From positions 62,001 through 126,000 of the forward strand of contig JAJDEP010000014.1 of assembly GCA_029259715.1 (NCBI GenBank): a stretch of DNA of 64,000 nt, in the 5' to 3' direction. Positions within the stretch are counted from its first letter, which is position 1, and every line of letters begins with the position of its first letter. Both the position numbers and the translations under genes were made by a program. The notes under the pieces were generated by a model. That model saw only the letters and a list, made by a program, of their open reading frames with translations, made no database searches and was not told the DNA's origin. The stretch is from Planctomycetota bacterium (lineage in GTDB: Bacteria; Planctomycetota; B15-G4). Below, piece by piece: positions 29,462 to 39,355 of this stretch.

Positions 29462-30529
29462 TCAGGGGCCAAGCACGGCGGCGACCTCCGGCGCGGCCAG
29501 CAGGACCTGCAGGATGCGCTCGGCCTGGCGCGCGCACCCCGCGTCGGTGAAGTGGACCGAGTCGGCAAAGTGCTCGGCATCGCCGGGGATGCCGAGCTCG
29601 CCTGCGACGAGCAGCCCACCCTGCTCGGCGGCCACGCGCCGGATCACGTCGTTGTAGGCCTCGATGCCCGTCAGGATCCCGTCCACCGACATGTAGGGCA
29701 TGTAGAAGAGCGAGCTCTCGCAGGCCTCGGCGCGGGTCTCGTCGTCCTGCTCCCGGCGGGCCTTGTGGGAGAACGTGACGAGGACCACGACCGGCGCCAC
29801 GGCGCGACACTCCGACACCAGAGCGCCGAGGTTCTGCGCGAAGCGTTCCGCGTGACGCGTGGGGTCGGGGTCGAGGGTCTCGCCTCCTGTCGTCTTCGCA
29901 CTCGGCGACCCGCGCAGCCAGTTCTTCTCGATGAGATTCCAGGCCAGCGAGTGTTGCGCCAGCCAACTCGGCTCATGGGCTCGGGGCGCAGCGAGGCCGG
30001 CGGCCACGGCCAACTCCCGCGTCCCGGAGCTCAGGTCGTTGGTCGCGTGGTAGATGACGATCACGTCCGGCGCCAATGGCGCCACCCGATGGGCCAGGTT
30101 GAGGCGGGACTGCGCCACCGCATACCCGCCCACGCCGGCATTCACGTGGTCGACGTCCGGGAAAGCAGCGGCCAGGCCGGCGCTCACCAGGTGCGGCCAG
30201 GTGGTCTCGTTGCGGCTCGCTTCGGCGCAAAAGGTGGTCGATCCCCCGAGGAACGCGATGCGGCGGCGCCCCTCCGGCTTGGGGCGGTCGAGCGGCGGCC
30301 CTCGGAACCCGTCGGCGTTCACCTCGATGCGGTGGGCGCGTCCATCCACGAGACCCGGCTCGGGCACCCTCAGGCCGCTCTCGGGGTGCTCGACGAAGCG
30401 ATGGAAGCTCTCGCCGGCCACGCCATAGCGCATCCACTGGCGGGCACGGATCACGCCCTCCGCCGAGGCCGCGAGCAGCAGGCCCACCAGCAGGACCAGG
30501 AGCAGGCGGCTGCGGCGTTGACGGGCCAT
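29462..30529 (-). CDS. SGNH/GDSL hydrolase family protein, membrane-anchored
   Basis: N-terminal TM; RIAFLGGSTTFCAEASRNETTWPHLV; VNAGVGGYAVAQSRLNL; DSVHFTDAG. Confidence 0.8.
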   Translation of the reverse strand: MARQRRSRLLLVLLVGLLLAASAEGVIRARQWMRYGVAGESFHRFVEHPESGLRVPEPGLVDGRAHRIEVNADGFRGPPLDRPKPEGRRRIAFLGGSTTFCAEASRNETTWPHLVSAGLAAAFPDVDHVNAGVGGYAVAQSRLNLAHRVAPLAPDVIVIYHATNDLSSGTRELAVAAGLAAPRAHEPSWLAQHSLAWNLIEKNWLRGSPSAKTTGGETLDPDPTRHAERFAQNLGALVSECRAVAPVVVLVTFSHKARREQDDETRAEACESSLFYMPYMSVDGILTGIEAYNDVIRRVAAEQGGLLVAGELGIPGDAEHFADSVHFTDAGCARQAERILQVLLAAPEVAAVLGP

Positions 30530-30714
30530 GTCGGGCCTCCGGACGGCGCGGGGAGGCCCCATGCCGGCCTCTGAGGCCGGACCAGGCTCCCGATGGCCTC
30601 AGAACTTAACCCGAAGGCCCGCCTGCGGCCTCAGGATCCCCACCCACGATGCCGATGAGAGCCTGTCAACTTCCCCCGGGGCTTCCCCCGGGCCTGCCGA
30701 CTCGGGACCACCCC

Positions 30715-31980
30715 ATGAAGATGCTCAGCCTTGCCGCTCTGGCCCTCGCGACTCCGCTCCTGGCCTCCGCCACCGCTGCCGGAGAATTCCCGCGCAACGC
30801 CATGATCGTGTCCAGCGACGACAGCCCCTCCCCATCCACGGGGTCGGTGCGGCTGCTCGACTCCGCCGGCGCTCCCCTCGAGTTGATCATCAACCTGGCC
30901 AACCCGGTCGACGCCATGGTCGGCCCGGACGGGCGCATGTACGTCGTCTCGTCCGGCGACGATCGCGTGCGGGTCGTTGCGCAGAACGAATTCGGCGGCA
31001 GCATCGAGGCGATCCTCGGCGCGGGCTCCGACCTGACAGCCCTCGGCTTCGGCCCCCAGGGCTCGCTCTTCGTGACCAGCCGCGGCGACGACCTCGTCTA
31101 CCAGTTCGCGCTCGACGGCTTGCTCCTCAGCACCATCGGCACCGGCTCGCCCCTGATCGACCCCGCCGACCTCACCTTCGGTCCTGACGGCAACATGTTC
31201 GTAGCCAGCGAGCCCGCCGGACGCGTCCACGAGTTCAGCCCCCACGGCGACTACCTGGGCGAGATCGGCAGCCTCGCCCAGTCGGAAGCCAGCGGCGTCG
31301 CCTTCGGCCCCACCGGCGAGGTGTACGTGTCGTCCGGCGCCGACGATCGCGTCTTCGTGTACGACGCACAGGGCGCCGAGGTCGCGCAGATCGGCGTGGG
31401 CTCGGGCCTGTCTCAGCCGGCCGGTCTGACCTTCGGTCCCGACGGCATGCTCCACGTGGTCTCGCGCGGCGATGACAAGGTCTACGTCTTCGATGCCTCC
31501 GGCGTGCTGCAGCGGACCGTGGCCCCGTTGGCGGTGCTCGACATGAACCCGTCCATCGACTTCGTGCCCCACCGCCTGCCGCTCTCGGGCCGCAGCAAGA
31601 TCTACTTCGACGACCAGGAGACCGAGCGCTCCAAGGTGTTCGGCACCGTCTCCGTGCAGCCCGGCAGCAACCGCATCATGCTGCACATGCCCGAGGCCAA
31701 CGAGTTGAAGGACGCCTTCGGCGACGAGATCGTCGTGTTCTACGGCTTCGAGGCCTACTCGAACGACCCCAAGGTGGGCCGCAAGCGTGAGTACCACGGC
31801 CAGTGCATCGCCTCGGACGCGGTCCAGGACGGCGTCGGGTCGGTGGCCATGGAATTGCGCGGCAAAATCTCCAAGAGCGACGGATTCTTCAGCATCAGCA
31901 GCGCGCGCTGCATGCTCGTGCGCAGCGACGACGGAGCGTCGACGTTCGGCAAGATGCGCTTGAAGAAGCCGATCAACTGA
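30715..31980 (+). CDS. Secreted NHL-repeat / beta-propeller protein
   Basis: Signal peptide; repeated blades DxxxxxVxFGPDGxxxVxSxGDDxVxxF. Confidence 0.82.
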   Translation: MKMLSLAALALATPLLASATAAGEFPRNAMIVSSDDSPSPSTGSVRLLDSAGAPLELIINLANPVDAMVGPDGRMYVVSSGDDRVRVVAQNEFGGSIEAILGAGSDLTALGFGPQGSLFVTSRGDDLVYQFALDGLLLSTIGTGSPLIDPADLTFGPDGNMFVASEPAGRVHEFSPHGDYLGEIGSLAQSEASGVAFGPTGEVYVSSGADDRVFVYDAQGAEVAQIGVGSGLSQPAGLTFGPDGMLHVVSRGDDKVYVFDASGVLQRTVAPLAVLDMNPSIDFVPHRLPLSGRSKIYFDDQETERSKVFGTVSVQPGSNRIMLHMPEANELKDAFGDEIVVFYGFEAYSNDPKVGRKREYHGQCIASDAVQDGVGSVAMELRGKISKSDGFFSISSARCMLVRSDDGASTFGKMRLKKPIN

Positions 31981-32002
31981 CGCGCCGGCCGCGACGCGGG
32001 GG

Positions 32003-32797
32003 TCAGCGGCCCTCGTACTCGGGCTTGCGCTTCTCGCGGAAGGCCGCGAGGGCTTCGAGGCGATCCCGCGACGGCAGCACGTGCTCGAGATAGAGCGCGC
32101 GCTCCCGCTCCAGGCGGGCGTCGAGCCCAGCGTCGTCTCCGCCGGCTCCCATCTGATCGATGGCGAGCTTGGCCGCCCGCACCGCGAGCGGACCGTTGGC
32201 GGCGATCGATCGGGCGAGGGTCTCGGCGCACGCGCGCAGCTCCCCGGGCTCGGCCACCGCATTGACGAGACCGATGCGTTCGGCCTGGTCGGCATCGAGC
32301 CGGCTCGCCGCGAGGATCAGCTCCTTGGCGCGGGCCACGCCCACGACCGCCGGCAGGCGCTGGGTGCCTCCCGCCCCGGGGATGATGGCGAGCGACGTCT
32401 CGGTGAGGCCCATCTTGCTGCCCTTGACGGCCACGCGCAGGTCGCAGGCCAGAGCCAGCTCGAGGCCGCCGCCGTAGGCGACACCGTTCATCACCGCTAT
32501 CGACGGCTGGGGCAGCGTGGCCAGGCGGCGGAAGGTCTCGCCGATGCGGTGCACGAAGGCCACCGTCTGCTCCTCGGTGAAGTCGCGCCGTTCCTTGAGA
32601 TCGGCGCCCGCGCAGAAGGCCTTGTCGCCGCTGCCCGTGACGAGCACCACCCGGACCGAGTCGTCGGCGGCGATGGAGTCGACGATCTCACCGAGCCGGG
32701 CGAGCGTGTCATAGGACAACGCATTCATCACCTCGGGCCGGTCGATCGTGATCCAGCCGAGACCGTCCTGCTGCTGAAATAGAACCAGGTCGGACAC
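32003..32797 (-). CDS. Enoyl-CoA hydratase/isomerase family protein
   Basis: WITIDRPEVMNALSYDTL; FCAGADLKER; AYGGGLELALACDLRVA; GLTETSLAIIPGAGGTQRLP. Confidence 0.93.
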   Translation of the reverse strand: MSDLVLFQQQDGLGWITIDRPEVMNALSYDTLARLGEIVDSIAADDSVRVVLVTGSGDKAFCAGADLKERRDFTEEQTVAFVHRIGETFRRLATLPQPSIAVMNGVAYGGGLELALACDLRVAVKGSKMGLTETSLAIIPGAGGTQRLPAVVGVARAKELILAASRLDADQAERIGLVNAVAEPGELRACAETLARSIAANGPLAVRAAKLAIDQMGAGGDDAGLDARLERERALYLEHVLPSRDRLEALAAFREKRKPEYEGR

Positions 32798-32879
32798 CCA
32801 TTCACCTCCGGTCAGGCCCCGCGCACAGCTCGCCGCTCTGCGCAACCGGCCCGGGGCTGCGCTACCATCCCGGACCGGA

Positions 32880-34244
32880 TTGTCCCTGGCAAGAACCCCA
32901 CCGGTGCCCCTCATCCGACTCTCTCCCCTCGCCGCCGGCCTGATCGCGACCTCGGCCTGGGCCGCCGTGGCGTTCCTCGGGGACGCCCGCGCCCACCCGG
33001 TCGCCTTCGTCGCTGCCTACGCCGTCGCCTTCGCCGCCTATGCCGCGATGGTCGCCGCCGTCCTGCGCGGGCGGGGGCCCGGACTGCTGGCCGTGGTGGC
33101 GTTCGCGTTGCTGTTCCGCGCGCTGGCCCTGCCCGTGCAACCCTCGGACGACATGAACCGCTACCTCTGGGAAGGGCGCGTGCAGCTCGCCGGGCATGAT
33201 CCCTACAGGCAGCCTCCCGACGACCCGGCCCTCTCCACCCTGGCCGCCGACGATCCGTGGCACGGGGGCGTGAACCATCCCGCCTGGACCGCCATCTACC
33301 CGCCGCTGACCATGGTGTGGCACCGCGGTGTGGCCGCCGTCGCGTACACGCCTCTGGCCATGAAGCTCTCGTTCCTGCTGGCCGAGGCGGTGGCGGCGGT
33401 GTTGGTGATCGCGTTGCTGCGCCGCCGCGGACTCGCCGCGAACCGGGTGCTGATCTTCCTGTGGAATCCCCTGGCGGTCGCGACCGTCGCCATGGAGGGG
33501 CACCACGAGTCGTTGGCCGCGGTCGGCCTGCTCGGCGCCCTGCTCCTGGCCGAGCGTACGACGCGCCCGGGGGCCGCAGGCGCGCGCGCGGGTCTGATGG
33601 CCGGCGGTGCGCTCGCCGCCGCCGTGCTCGCCAAGGGCTTCGCCGCCGCCTGCGCGCCGGCCCTACTGAAGCGTCGGCCGCTCGCCCTGGTCACCGGCGC
33701 GGTCGTCGTGGGCGGTGCGCTGCTGTGGCCGTTCGCCGGGACGGGCACCGGCCTCGCCACCTCCCTCGGCGCCTTCGGTGGCGAGCTGCACCACAACGAC
33801 GCCCTCCACGGACTGGCCGCGGCCTTTCTCGGACCCACGGCCAGCCGTCTGACCATGGCGGCCGTCTGGCTGGCCCTGGCGCTGTGGGTCGTCCGCCGCG
33901 GTCCCGACGACCCGTTGCACCGCGCGGCGATCCTCCTGGGAGGCCTGCTGCTGGTCCTGCCGACCATCCACCCCTGGTACCTCTTCGGGCTGCTGCCCTT
34001 GCTGAGCCTGTTCCCCTGGTGGGGCTGGATCGCCGTCAGCGGGACCATGGCGCTGACCTGGCTGCCCGAGCTCGAGATCGCCGCCACGGGTGAGTGGGCC
34101 GCTTGGCCCTGGCTGCGCGTGCCCATCTACGCCCCGCTCTTCCTCTGGCTGGCGGTGACCGCGATCCGCCGCTTCGACCGGCCGCGTCTGGCGGTGCAGG
34201 AACCCCGCGTGAGCGAGCCCTACATGCAGGGATCCCGGTCGTGA
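32880..34244 (+). CDS. Multi-pass membrane glycosyltransferase-like protein (GT87/DUF2029-like)
   Basis: Many TM helices; QPSDDMNRYLWEGRVQLAGHDPYRQPPDDPAL; HPAWTAIYPPLTM; TIHPWYLFGLLPL. Confidence 0.75.
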   Translation: MSLARTPPVPLIRLSPLAAGLIATSAWAAVAFLGDARAHPVAFVAAYAVAFAAYAAMVAAVLRGRGPGLLAVVAFALLFRALALPVQPSDDMNRYLWEGRVQLAGHDPYRQPPDDPALSTLAADDPWHGGVNHPAWTAIYPPLTMVWHRGVAAVAYTPLAMKLSFLLAEAVAAVLVIALLRRRGLAANRVLIFLWNPLAVATVAMEGHHESLAAVGLLGALLLAERTTRPGAAGARAGLMAGGALAAAVLAKGFAAACAPALLKRRPLALVTGAVVVGGALLWPFAGTGTGLATSLGAFGGELHHNDALHGLAAAFLGPTASRLTMAAVWLALALWVVRRGPDDPLHRAAILLGGLLLVLPTIHPWYLFGLLPLLSLFPWWGWIAVSGTMALTWLPELEIAATGEWAAWPWLRVPIYAPLFLWLAVTAIRRFDRPRLAVQEPRVSEPYMQGSRS

Positions 34245-35806
34245 GCCTCGTCGTGGCCACGCTCTACTGGACGGCCGTGGGCGGGCTGCTCATCTACGGC
34301 GTGAACTGTTACGTGCTCGCTCTGAGCTTCGGACGTCACCGGCACGCGCAAGGCCGGCGCGCGCTGGAGATCGAAGCCCAGGGCGTCGAGGAACCGGGCA
34401 TCGCGTCCCCATTGTCCGCGACGCCGGAGGCATGGGCGAACGCCTGCCTGCCCCGCGTCACCATCCAGCTCCCGCTCTACAACGAACGCTTCGTGGCGGA
34501 GCGACTCCTCGCCGCCGTCGCCACGCTGCGCCATCCCCGCGACCGCCTGCAGATCCAGGTCCTCGACGACTCCACCGACGACACGAGCGAGATCGTGTCG
34601 CGCTGGATCGCCGCCCACGGCGCGGGGCTCGACATCGAACACCGCCGCCGCGTCGACCGCACGGGCTTCAAGGCCGGCGCCCTGCGCGATGCCATGGCGA
34701 CGGCGACCGGCAGCTGCATCGCCATCTTCGACGCGGACTTCGTCCCGCCGGTCGACTTCCTCGAGCGCACGCTGCCGTTCCTGCTGCGCCCCGGCGTCGG
34801 GCTGGTGCAGGCCCGCTGGGGTCACCTCAACCGCGAGGTCTCGACCCTCACCCGGGCCCAGGCCCTCGCCATCGACGGGCACTTCGGCATCGAGCAACCC
34901 GCACGCTGCTGGAAGCGCTGGCTGCTCAACTTCAACGGCACCGCCGGGATCTGGCGCCGCGACGCCATCGACGCTGCCGGCGGCTGGCAGGCCGACACCC
35001 TCACCGAGGACCTCGACCTCTCCTACCGCGCGCAGCTCGCCGGCTGGCGCATCGAGTACCTGCCCTGGCTCGAGGTGCCGGCCGAGTTGCCCGTCACCCT
35101 CGCGGCCTTCAAGAGCCAGCAGCGGCGCTGGGCCAAGGGGTCGATCCAGACGGCGCGCAAGCTCCTGCCCCGGGTGCTGCGGGCCGACCTGCCGGTGCTC
35201 ACGAAGCTGCAGGCGGTGCTGCACCTGACGCACTACCTGGTGCACCCGCTCATGCTGGCGGTGGCGCTGCTCGCCGTCCCCATGCTCACGCTCTGGAAGG
35301 GCACCCTCGGACCTGGAGCCTTCGCTCTGGTCGCGGCAGCCCTGGTCATCGGCACCTGCGGGCCGTCGACGCTCTACATCACCAGCCAGCGGGCGCTGCG
35401 CGCGGACTGGCTCACCCGCTTGCGGTCGCTGCCCATGCTCATGCTCATCGGCACGGGCATCGCCGTCTCGAACACCCGCGCCGTGATCGAGGCCTTCCTC
35501 GGCATCGACAGCCCCTTCGTGCGCACGCCCAAGGACGCCGTCACCGACGCACAGCCCCTGCGCCGCGCGGGCGCCTACCGCCTGCCCCTCGACCTGCTGC
35601 CTCTCTTCGAGGCGGCCATGGCCGGCTGGTCGGCCTGGGGACTGGTGCTCTACCTCTCCGCCGAAAAGTACCTGATCGGTCCCTTTCTGCTGCTCTACGC
35701 CTGCGGATTCGGCTACGTCGCGTGGGTCTCCGCGACTGAGACGCTGCGGCGCCTGCTCAAGCGCCGCACATCCGGACGTGGCGTCGCCCACGCCGGTGCA
35801 TCGTAG
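34241..35806 (+). CDS. Family 2 glycosyltransferase (cellulose-synthase/CslA-like)
   Basis: VTIQLPLYNERFVAERLL; QVLDDSTDDT; IFDADFVPP; TEDLDLSYRAQLAGW; QQRRWAKGSIQ. Confidence 0.92.
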   Translation: MSLVVATLYWTAVGGLLIYGVNCYVLALSFGRHRHAQGRRALEIEAQGVEEPGIASPLSATPEAWANACLPRVTIQLPLYNERFVAERLLAAVATLRHPRDRLQIQVLDDSTDDTSEIVSRWIAAHGAGLDIEHRRRVDRTGFKAGALRDAMATATGSCIAIFDADFVPPVDFLERTLPFLLRPGVGLVQARWGHLNREVSTLTRAQALAIDGHFGIEQPARCWKRWLLNFNGTAGIWRRDAIDAAGGWQADTLTEDLDLSYRAQLAGWRIEYLPWLEVPAELPVTLAAFKSQQRRWAKGSIQTARKLLPRVLRADLPVLTKLQAVLHLTHYLVHPLMLAVALLAVPMLTLWKGTLGPGAFALVAAALVIGTCGPSTLYITSQRALRADWLTRLRSLPMLMLIGTGIAVSNTRAVIEAFLGIDSPFVRTPKDAVTDAQPLRRAGAYRLPLDLLPLFEAAMAGWSAWGLVLYLSAEKYLIGPFLLLYACGFGYVAWVSATETLRRLLKRRTSGRGVAHAGAS

Positions 35807-35846
35807 GCCGTACGCACTCCCCCTCACCCGCACCGAGTCGCCCGCG

Positions 35847-36842
35847 ATGAAGACCCTCACCACCATCTCCCTGGCCCTCGTGCTCTTCGCCGGGGCCGTG
35901 TGCGGTCAGCAGCCGCCGCTCTCGGACACCCCTGCTCCACGGCCCAAGACCGACCCGCCGCTGCTCGGCACGATCGGCTACCAACCGAAGGGCATCGACG
36001 ACCCCCGGCGCGCCGAGGACGCGGCAAGGCTGGCCGCCGCTCTCAAGAAGGTCGCCTGGGCAAAGCAGCAAGCCGACGAGCGCGAAGCCCAGCAGGGCCT
36101 CGTCCGGCTCGGCATCTACGCCCCCTACGACAAGCTGCTGCGCGCCCACGTCGAGCAGGGCCGCGTCGACTACGCGCGTCTCGCCGAAGACGAGATGAAC
36201 TTGCAGTCGTTTCTCGAGACCCTCGGCAAGGTCGTGCCGGCGAGCCTGAAGACCCCCGCCGAGCAGAAGGCCTTCTGGATCAACGCCTACAACGCGTTCA
36301 CGCTCCAGCTCATCCTCGACCACCTCCCAGGCATCGAGAGCATCAAGGACATCGCCAGCGGCGAGCGTTGGAAGGCCGTGCGCTGGGAGGTCGACGGCAA
36401 GCGCTACAGCCTCGACCAGATCGAGCACGAGATCCTGCGCCCCCTGGGCGACGCGCGCATCCACTTCGCCCTCGTGTGCGCGGCCCAGTCCTGCCCGGAT
36501 TTGCTGAGCGAGGCCTACCTGCCCGCCACCCTGGACGAGCAGCTCGACCGGGCCGGCCGCGCGTTCCTGGCGAGCACGGCCAAAGGCCTGAGCTTCGGCA
36601 CCGTGGACGGCACCCTGTGGGGCCGTAACCACGTCGTGCGCCTGTCGGCCATCTTCGACTGGTTCGAGGAGGACTTCGGCAGCAACGAGCGCGAGGTGAT
36701 CGACTTCGTGCTGAAGTTCGCGCCCCCGCCCGCCGCCGACTTCATCCGCGCCCACCGCGACGACCTCGACGTGCGCCACCTCGATTACGACTGGTCGCTC
36801 AACGGCCGCTCGGTGAGCGGCGGCCAGGCCGGCGGACGTTAG
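35847..36842 (+). CDS. DUF547 domain-containing secreted protein
   Basis: Signal peptide; EQKAFWINAYNAFTLQLILDHLP; DARIHFALVCAAQSCPDLLSEAY. Confidence 0.9.
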   Translation: MKTLTTISLALVLFAGAVCGQQPPLSDTPAPRPKTDPPLLGTIGYQPKGIDDPRRAEDAARLAAALKKVAWAKQQADEREAQQGLVRLGIYAPYDKLLRAHVEQGRVDYARLAEDEMNLQSFLETLGKVVPASLKTPAEQKAFWINAYNAFTLQLILDHLPGIESIKDIASGERWKAVRWEVDGKRYSLDQIEHEILRPLGDARIHFALVCAAQSCPDLLSEAYLPATLDEQLDRAGRAFLASTAKGLSFGTVDGTLWGRNHVVRLSAIFDWFEEDFGSNEREVIDFVLKFAPPPAADFIRAHRDDLDVRHLDYDWSLNGRSVSGGQAGGR

Positions 36843-37597
36843 GCCGGCGGCTCCGCCCCGGTCCGACGTGCCGGCCCGCCGGTGAGGCGCAGGCGCAGGA
36901 TGGTCGTGATGATCTTCCACCCGGCCAGGATGGTGCCCTTCACCGTCCCGGCGATCTTGCTTTGGCCCACGCGACGGCGGTAGTCGACCGGCACCTCGGT
37001 CACGCCCAGCCCGTGCTGCAGGGCGCGCACCTGCATCTCGACGGTCCAGCCGTAGTCGCGGTCGCGCATGCCGAGGCGCTCGTAGGCCTCGCGCCGGATC
37101 GCGCGGAACGGCCCCAGGTCGCTGTAGCGGTGGCCGAAGAACGCGCGGATCATCCCGGTGGCGAGCCAGTTGCCGAAGCGCTGCTGGGGCAGCATGGAGC
37201 CCGCCTCGCGTTGCCCCCGCACCCGCGAGCCGATGACCATGTCCGCCTGGCCCGAGACGATCGGCGCAATCACGTCGATCAACTGACCTGGATAGTCGCT
37301 GTAGTCGGCATCGAGGAAGACGATCACCTCGCAGGGCAGCAGCGCTGCGACGCCGGCGAGGCAGGCGGAGCCGTATCCGCGGCGTGCGGCGGCCACCACG
37401 CGGGCGCCCCCCGCCCGCGCCCGGTCCGCCGTGGCGTCGGTCGACCCGTTGTCCGCCACCACCACCTCATGCACCCCTCGGGCGGGCAGGTCGGCCAGGA
37501 CCCGTCCGATGGACGCCTCTTCATTCAGGGCGGGAATGACCACCGACACTCGCAATGGCCGCGGCTCCATGCGTCCCCCTTCATGCATTGAAATCAT
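36839..37597 (-). CDS. Family 2 glycosyltransferase (DPM1-like)
   Basis: VSVVIPALNEEASIGRVLADLP; VVADNGSTDAT; VIFLDADYSDYPGQL. Confidence 0.93.
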   Translation of the reverse strand: MISMHEGGRMEPRPLRVSVVIPALNEEASIGRVLADLPARGVHEVVVADNGSTDATADRARAGGARVVAAARRGYGSACLAGVAALLPCEVIVFLDADYSDYPGQLIDVIAPIVSGQADMVIGSRVRGQREAGSMLPQQRFGNWLATGMIRAFFGHRYSDLGPFRAIRREAYERLGMRDRDYGWTVEMQVRALQHGLGVTEVPVDYRRRVGQSKIAGTVKGTILAGWKIITTILRLRLTGGPARRTGAEPPA

Positions 37598-37709
37598 ACG
37601 GTGCGGTCGTCATCCTCGTGCGCTTCGGCGGTCGGGACGCGGGAAAACGAGACCGCCGCCTCGGACGGAACACACGTCCGCGACCACCCCCCGCTCCAGG
37701 AGGCACGCT

Positions 37710-38339
37710 TTGGAAGTCTTCTCCGACGTTGGCATGTGGCTGCGCTGGATCCACTTCGTCGCCGGCATCACTTGGATCGGCCTGCTGTGGTATTTCAACT
37801 TCATCAACGGCCCGTTCACCGGATCGCTCGAAGCGGACGTGCGCTCGAAGGTCATCCCGCAGCTCATGCCGCGGGCTCTGTGGTGGTTCCGTTGGGGCGC
37901 CGCCTTCACCTGGTTGAGCGGCACCGTCTACGCCTACGGCTTCATCGCCCCCCAGAATCCGGGCGGCACGATGAACTGGATCACCGAGAACATGCGGGGC
38001 CAGTGGCTCACCATGGGCTTCGTGTACGGCACGATCATGGCCTTCAACGTGTGGTTCGTGATCTGGCCGCGCCAGCAGAAGATCATCCGCGCGATCCAGT
38101 CGGGCAACGCGCCCGATCCGGCCTGGGGCAAGACGGCCACCAACGCCTCGCGCATCAACACCTACCTGTCGGTGCCGCTGCTCTTCGCCATGGGCGCGGG
38201 CAAGCACATGGGCGAGTTCGCCGAGGACCTGCCCACCGACTTCCTGGTGCCGGCCGCGCTGGTCACCGTGGTGGGCATGGCCTTCGCCTGGCTGTGCATC
38301 CACAAGATCGGCCCGGTCGCCGGCAAGGACTTCAAGTAG
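37710..38339 (+). CDS. Urate hydroxylase PuuD-like (DUF989) membrane domain protein without cytochrome c domain
   Basis: MWLRWIHFVAGITWIGLLWYFNFINGPF; LMPRALWWFRWGAAFTWLSG; RINTYLSVPLLFAMGAGKH; TTG start preceded by AGGAGG. Confidence 0.8.
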   Translation: MEVFSDVGMWLRWIHFVAGITWIGLLWYFNFINGPFTGSLEADVRSKVIPQLMPRALWWFRWGAAFTWLSGTVYAYGFIAPQNPGGTMNWITENMRGQWLTMGFVYGTIMAFNVWFVIWPRQQKIIRAIQSGNAPDPAWGKTATNASRINTYLSVPLLFAMGAGKHMGEFAEDLPTDFLVPAALVTVVGMAFAWLCIHKIGPVAGKDFK

Positions 38340-38371
38340 GACCGAGCCCCGCTCGCAAGACCGGCTCGCAC

Positions 38372-38410
38372 CAACGGGCGGCGCATCTCTGAGGGATGCG
38401 TCGCCCGTTG
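38372..38410. terminator. Strong 16-bp hairpin downstream of the PuuD-like gene
   Basis: CAACGGGCGgCGCATC-tctgagg-GATGCGtCGCCCGTTG (one G.U wobble); no obvious U tract. Confidence 0.6.
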
Positions 38411-38512
38411 CGTTGCACACGGCTGCAGCGTTGAACATCGCGGGGCCTTCAACGCCGCCGCTACCTTCACCGCGGCAGGATCGGTGCGCGCCACCGCCGT
38501 GGCCGCCGTCGA

Positions 38513-39355
38513 TCAGAGTTCGAGGGTCACGTCGACGGCAGCGGCGGCCTGCCTAGCCGTTACTTCGATCTCGAAGCGCTTCTCGCCCAGCGCCTCGTGC
38601 CATACGCCCACCGTGTAGTTCCCCGGCGGAACGTCCCGCAGGGTGTAGCTGCCGTCCGCGGCGGTCACGGCGAAGCAGGGGTGATCGAGGACGCCGATCC
38701 AGCCCTTCATCCAGGCGTGCACGTCACACTTGACCTCGATCATGACCTCGGCCCGCTTGAACTTGGTGGTGCGCGGATTCGCGTTCGCCGGCATCCCCCA
38801 GTTCGACGGCTTGTTGTTGTCGGGCTTGATGTGGACGTTGTGCATGGTCTCGTCGCTCGTCTTCACCGTGAGCTGCTGGCCCGTGCGCATGCCGAAGATG
38901 CGCGGCGTGTAGAGGCAGCCCACCTGATCCATGACCTTCTCGCCCTGCGGCTCGGGGTATTCCCACCGCTCCAGCCCGGTCTCGATCCAGACGAAGGCGT
39001 TGGCCAACCCGTTGCCCTCGCCCACCAGGACGCGGTCGTCGAGGTAGGTGCCGTCCTCGCCGGCACCGTGGCAGAAGGCGTCACCGGTCATCTTGATCAC
39101 CTCGCGCGGCGGCTGCAGGCCGTTGGCACGCACGTGCCCGGCGATGGTGCCCGCCGTCGACGGGTCGAAGGGCAGGATGGCGGGCTCCGACGTCTCGCCC
39201 CCGCCGGCTCCGGATCCGCCTCCGGAGGACGAAGAGCCGCCGCCGGGTGTGGCCGCATCCTCAGAATCGCCGCACCCCACGAGGAAGACGGCGAGCAACA
39301 GACTCGTTCCCGCCCACGCCCACCGCCGCTCTATACTCGTGCCCATGTCCTTCAT
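38513..39355 (-). CDS. Cupredoxin-like lipoprotein with C-terminal carboxypeptidase-regulatory-like domain
   Basis: LLLAVFLVGCGDS lipobox-like; ETMHNVH...VKCDVHAWMKGWIGV (Cu-ligand-like H..C..H..M); AADGSYTLRDVPPGNYTVGVWHEALGEK; AGGAGG upstream of ATG at 39355. Confidence 0.75.
   Translation of the reverse strand: MKDMGTSIERRWAWAGTSLLLAVFLVGCGDSEDAATPGGGSSSSGGGSGAGGGETSEPAILPFDPSTAGTIAGHVRANGLQPPREVIKMTGDAFCHGAGEDGTYLDDRVLVGEGNGLANAFVWIETGLERWEYPEPQGEKVMDQVGCLYTPRIFGMRTGQQLTVKTSDETMHNVHIKPDNNKPSNWGMPANANPRTTKFKRAEVMIEVKCDVHAWMKGWIGVLDHPCFAVTAADGSYTLRDVPPGNYTVGVWHEALGEKRFEIEVTARQAAAAVDVTLEL

Noticed and set aside
30631-32295. 554-aa minus-strand ORF
   Set aside because: Antisense shadow of the beta-propeller gene; composition is typical of GC-rich complementary-frame ORFs.
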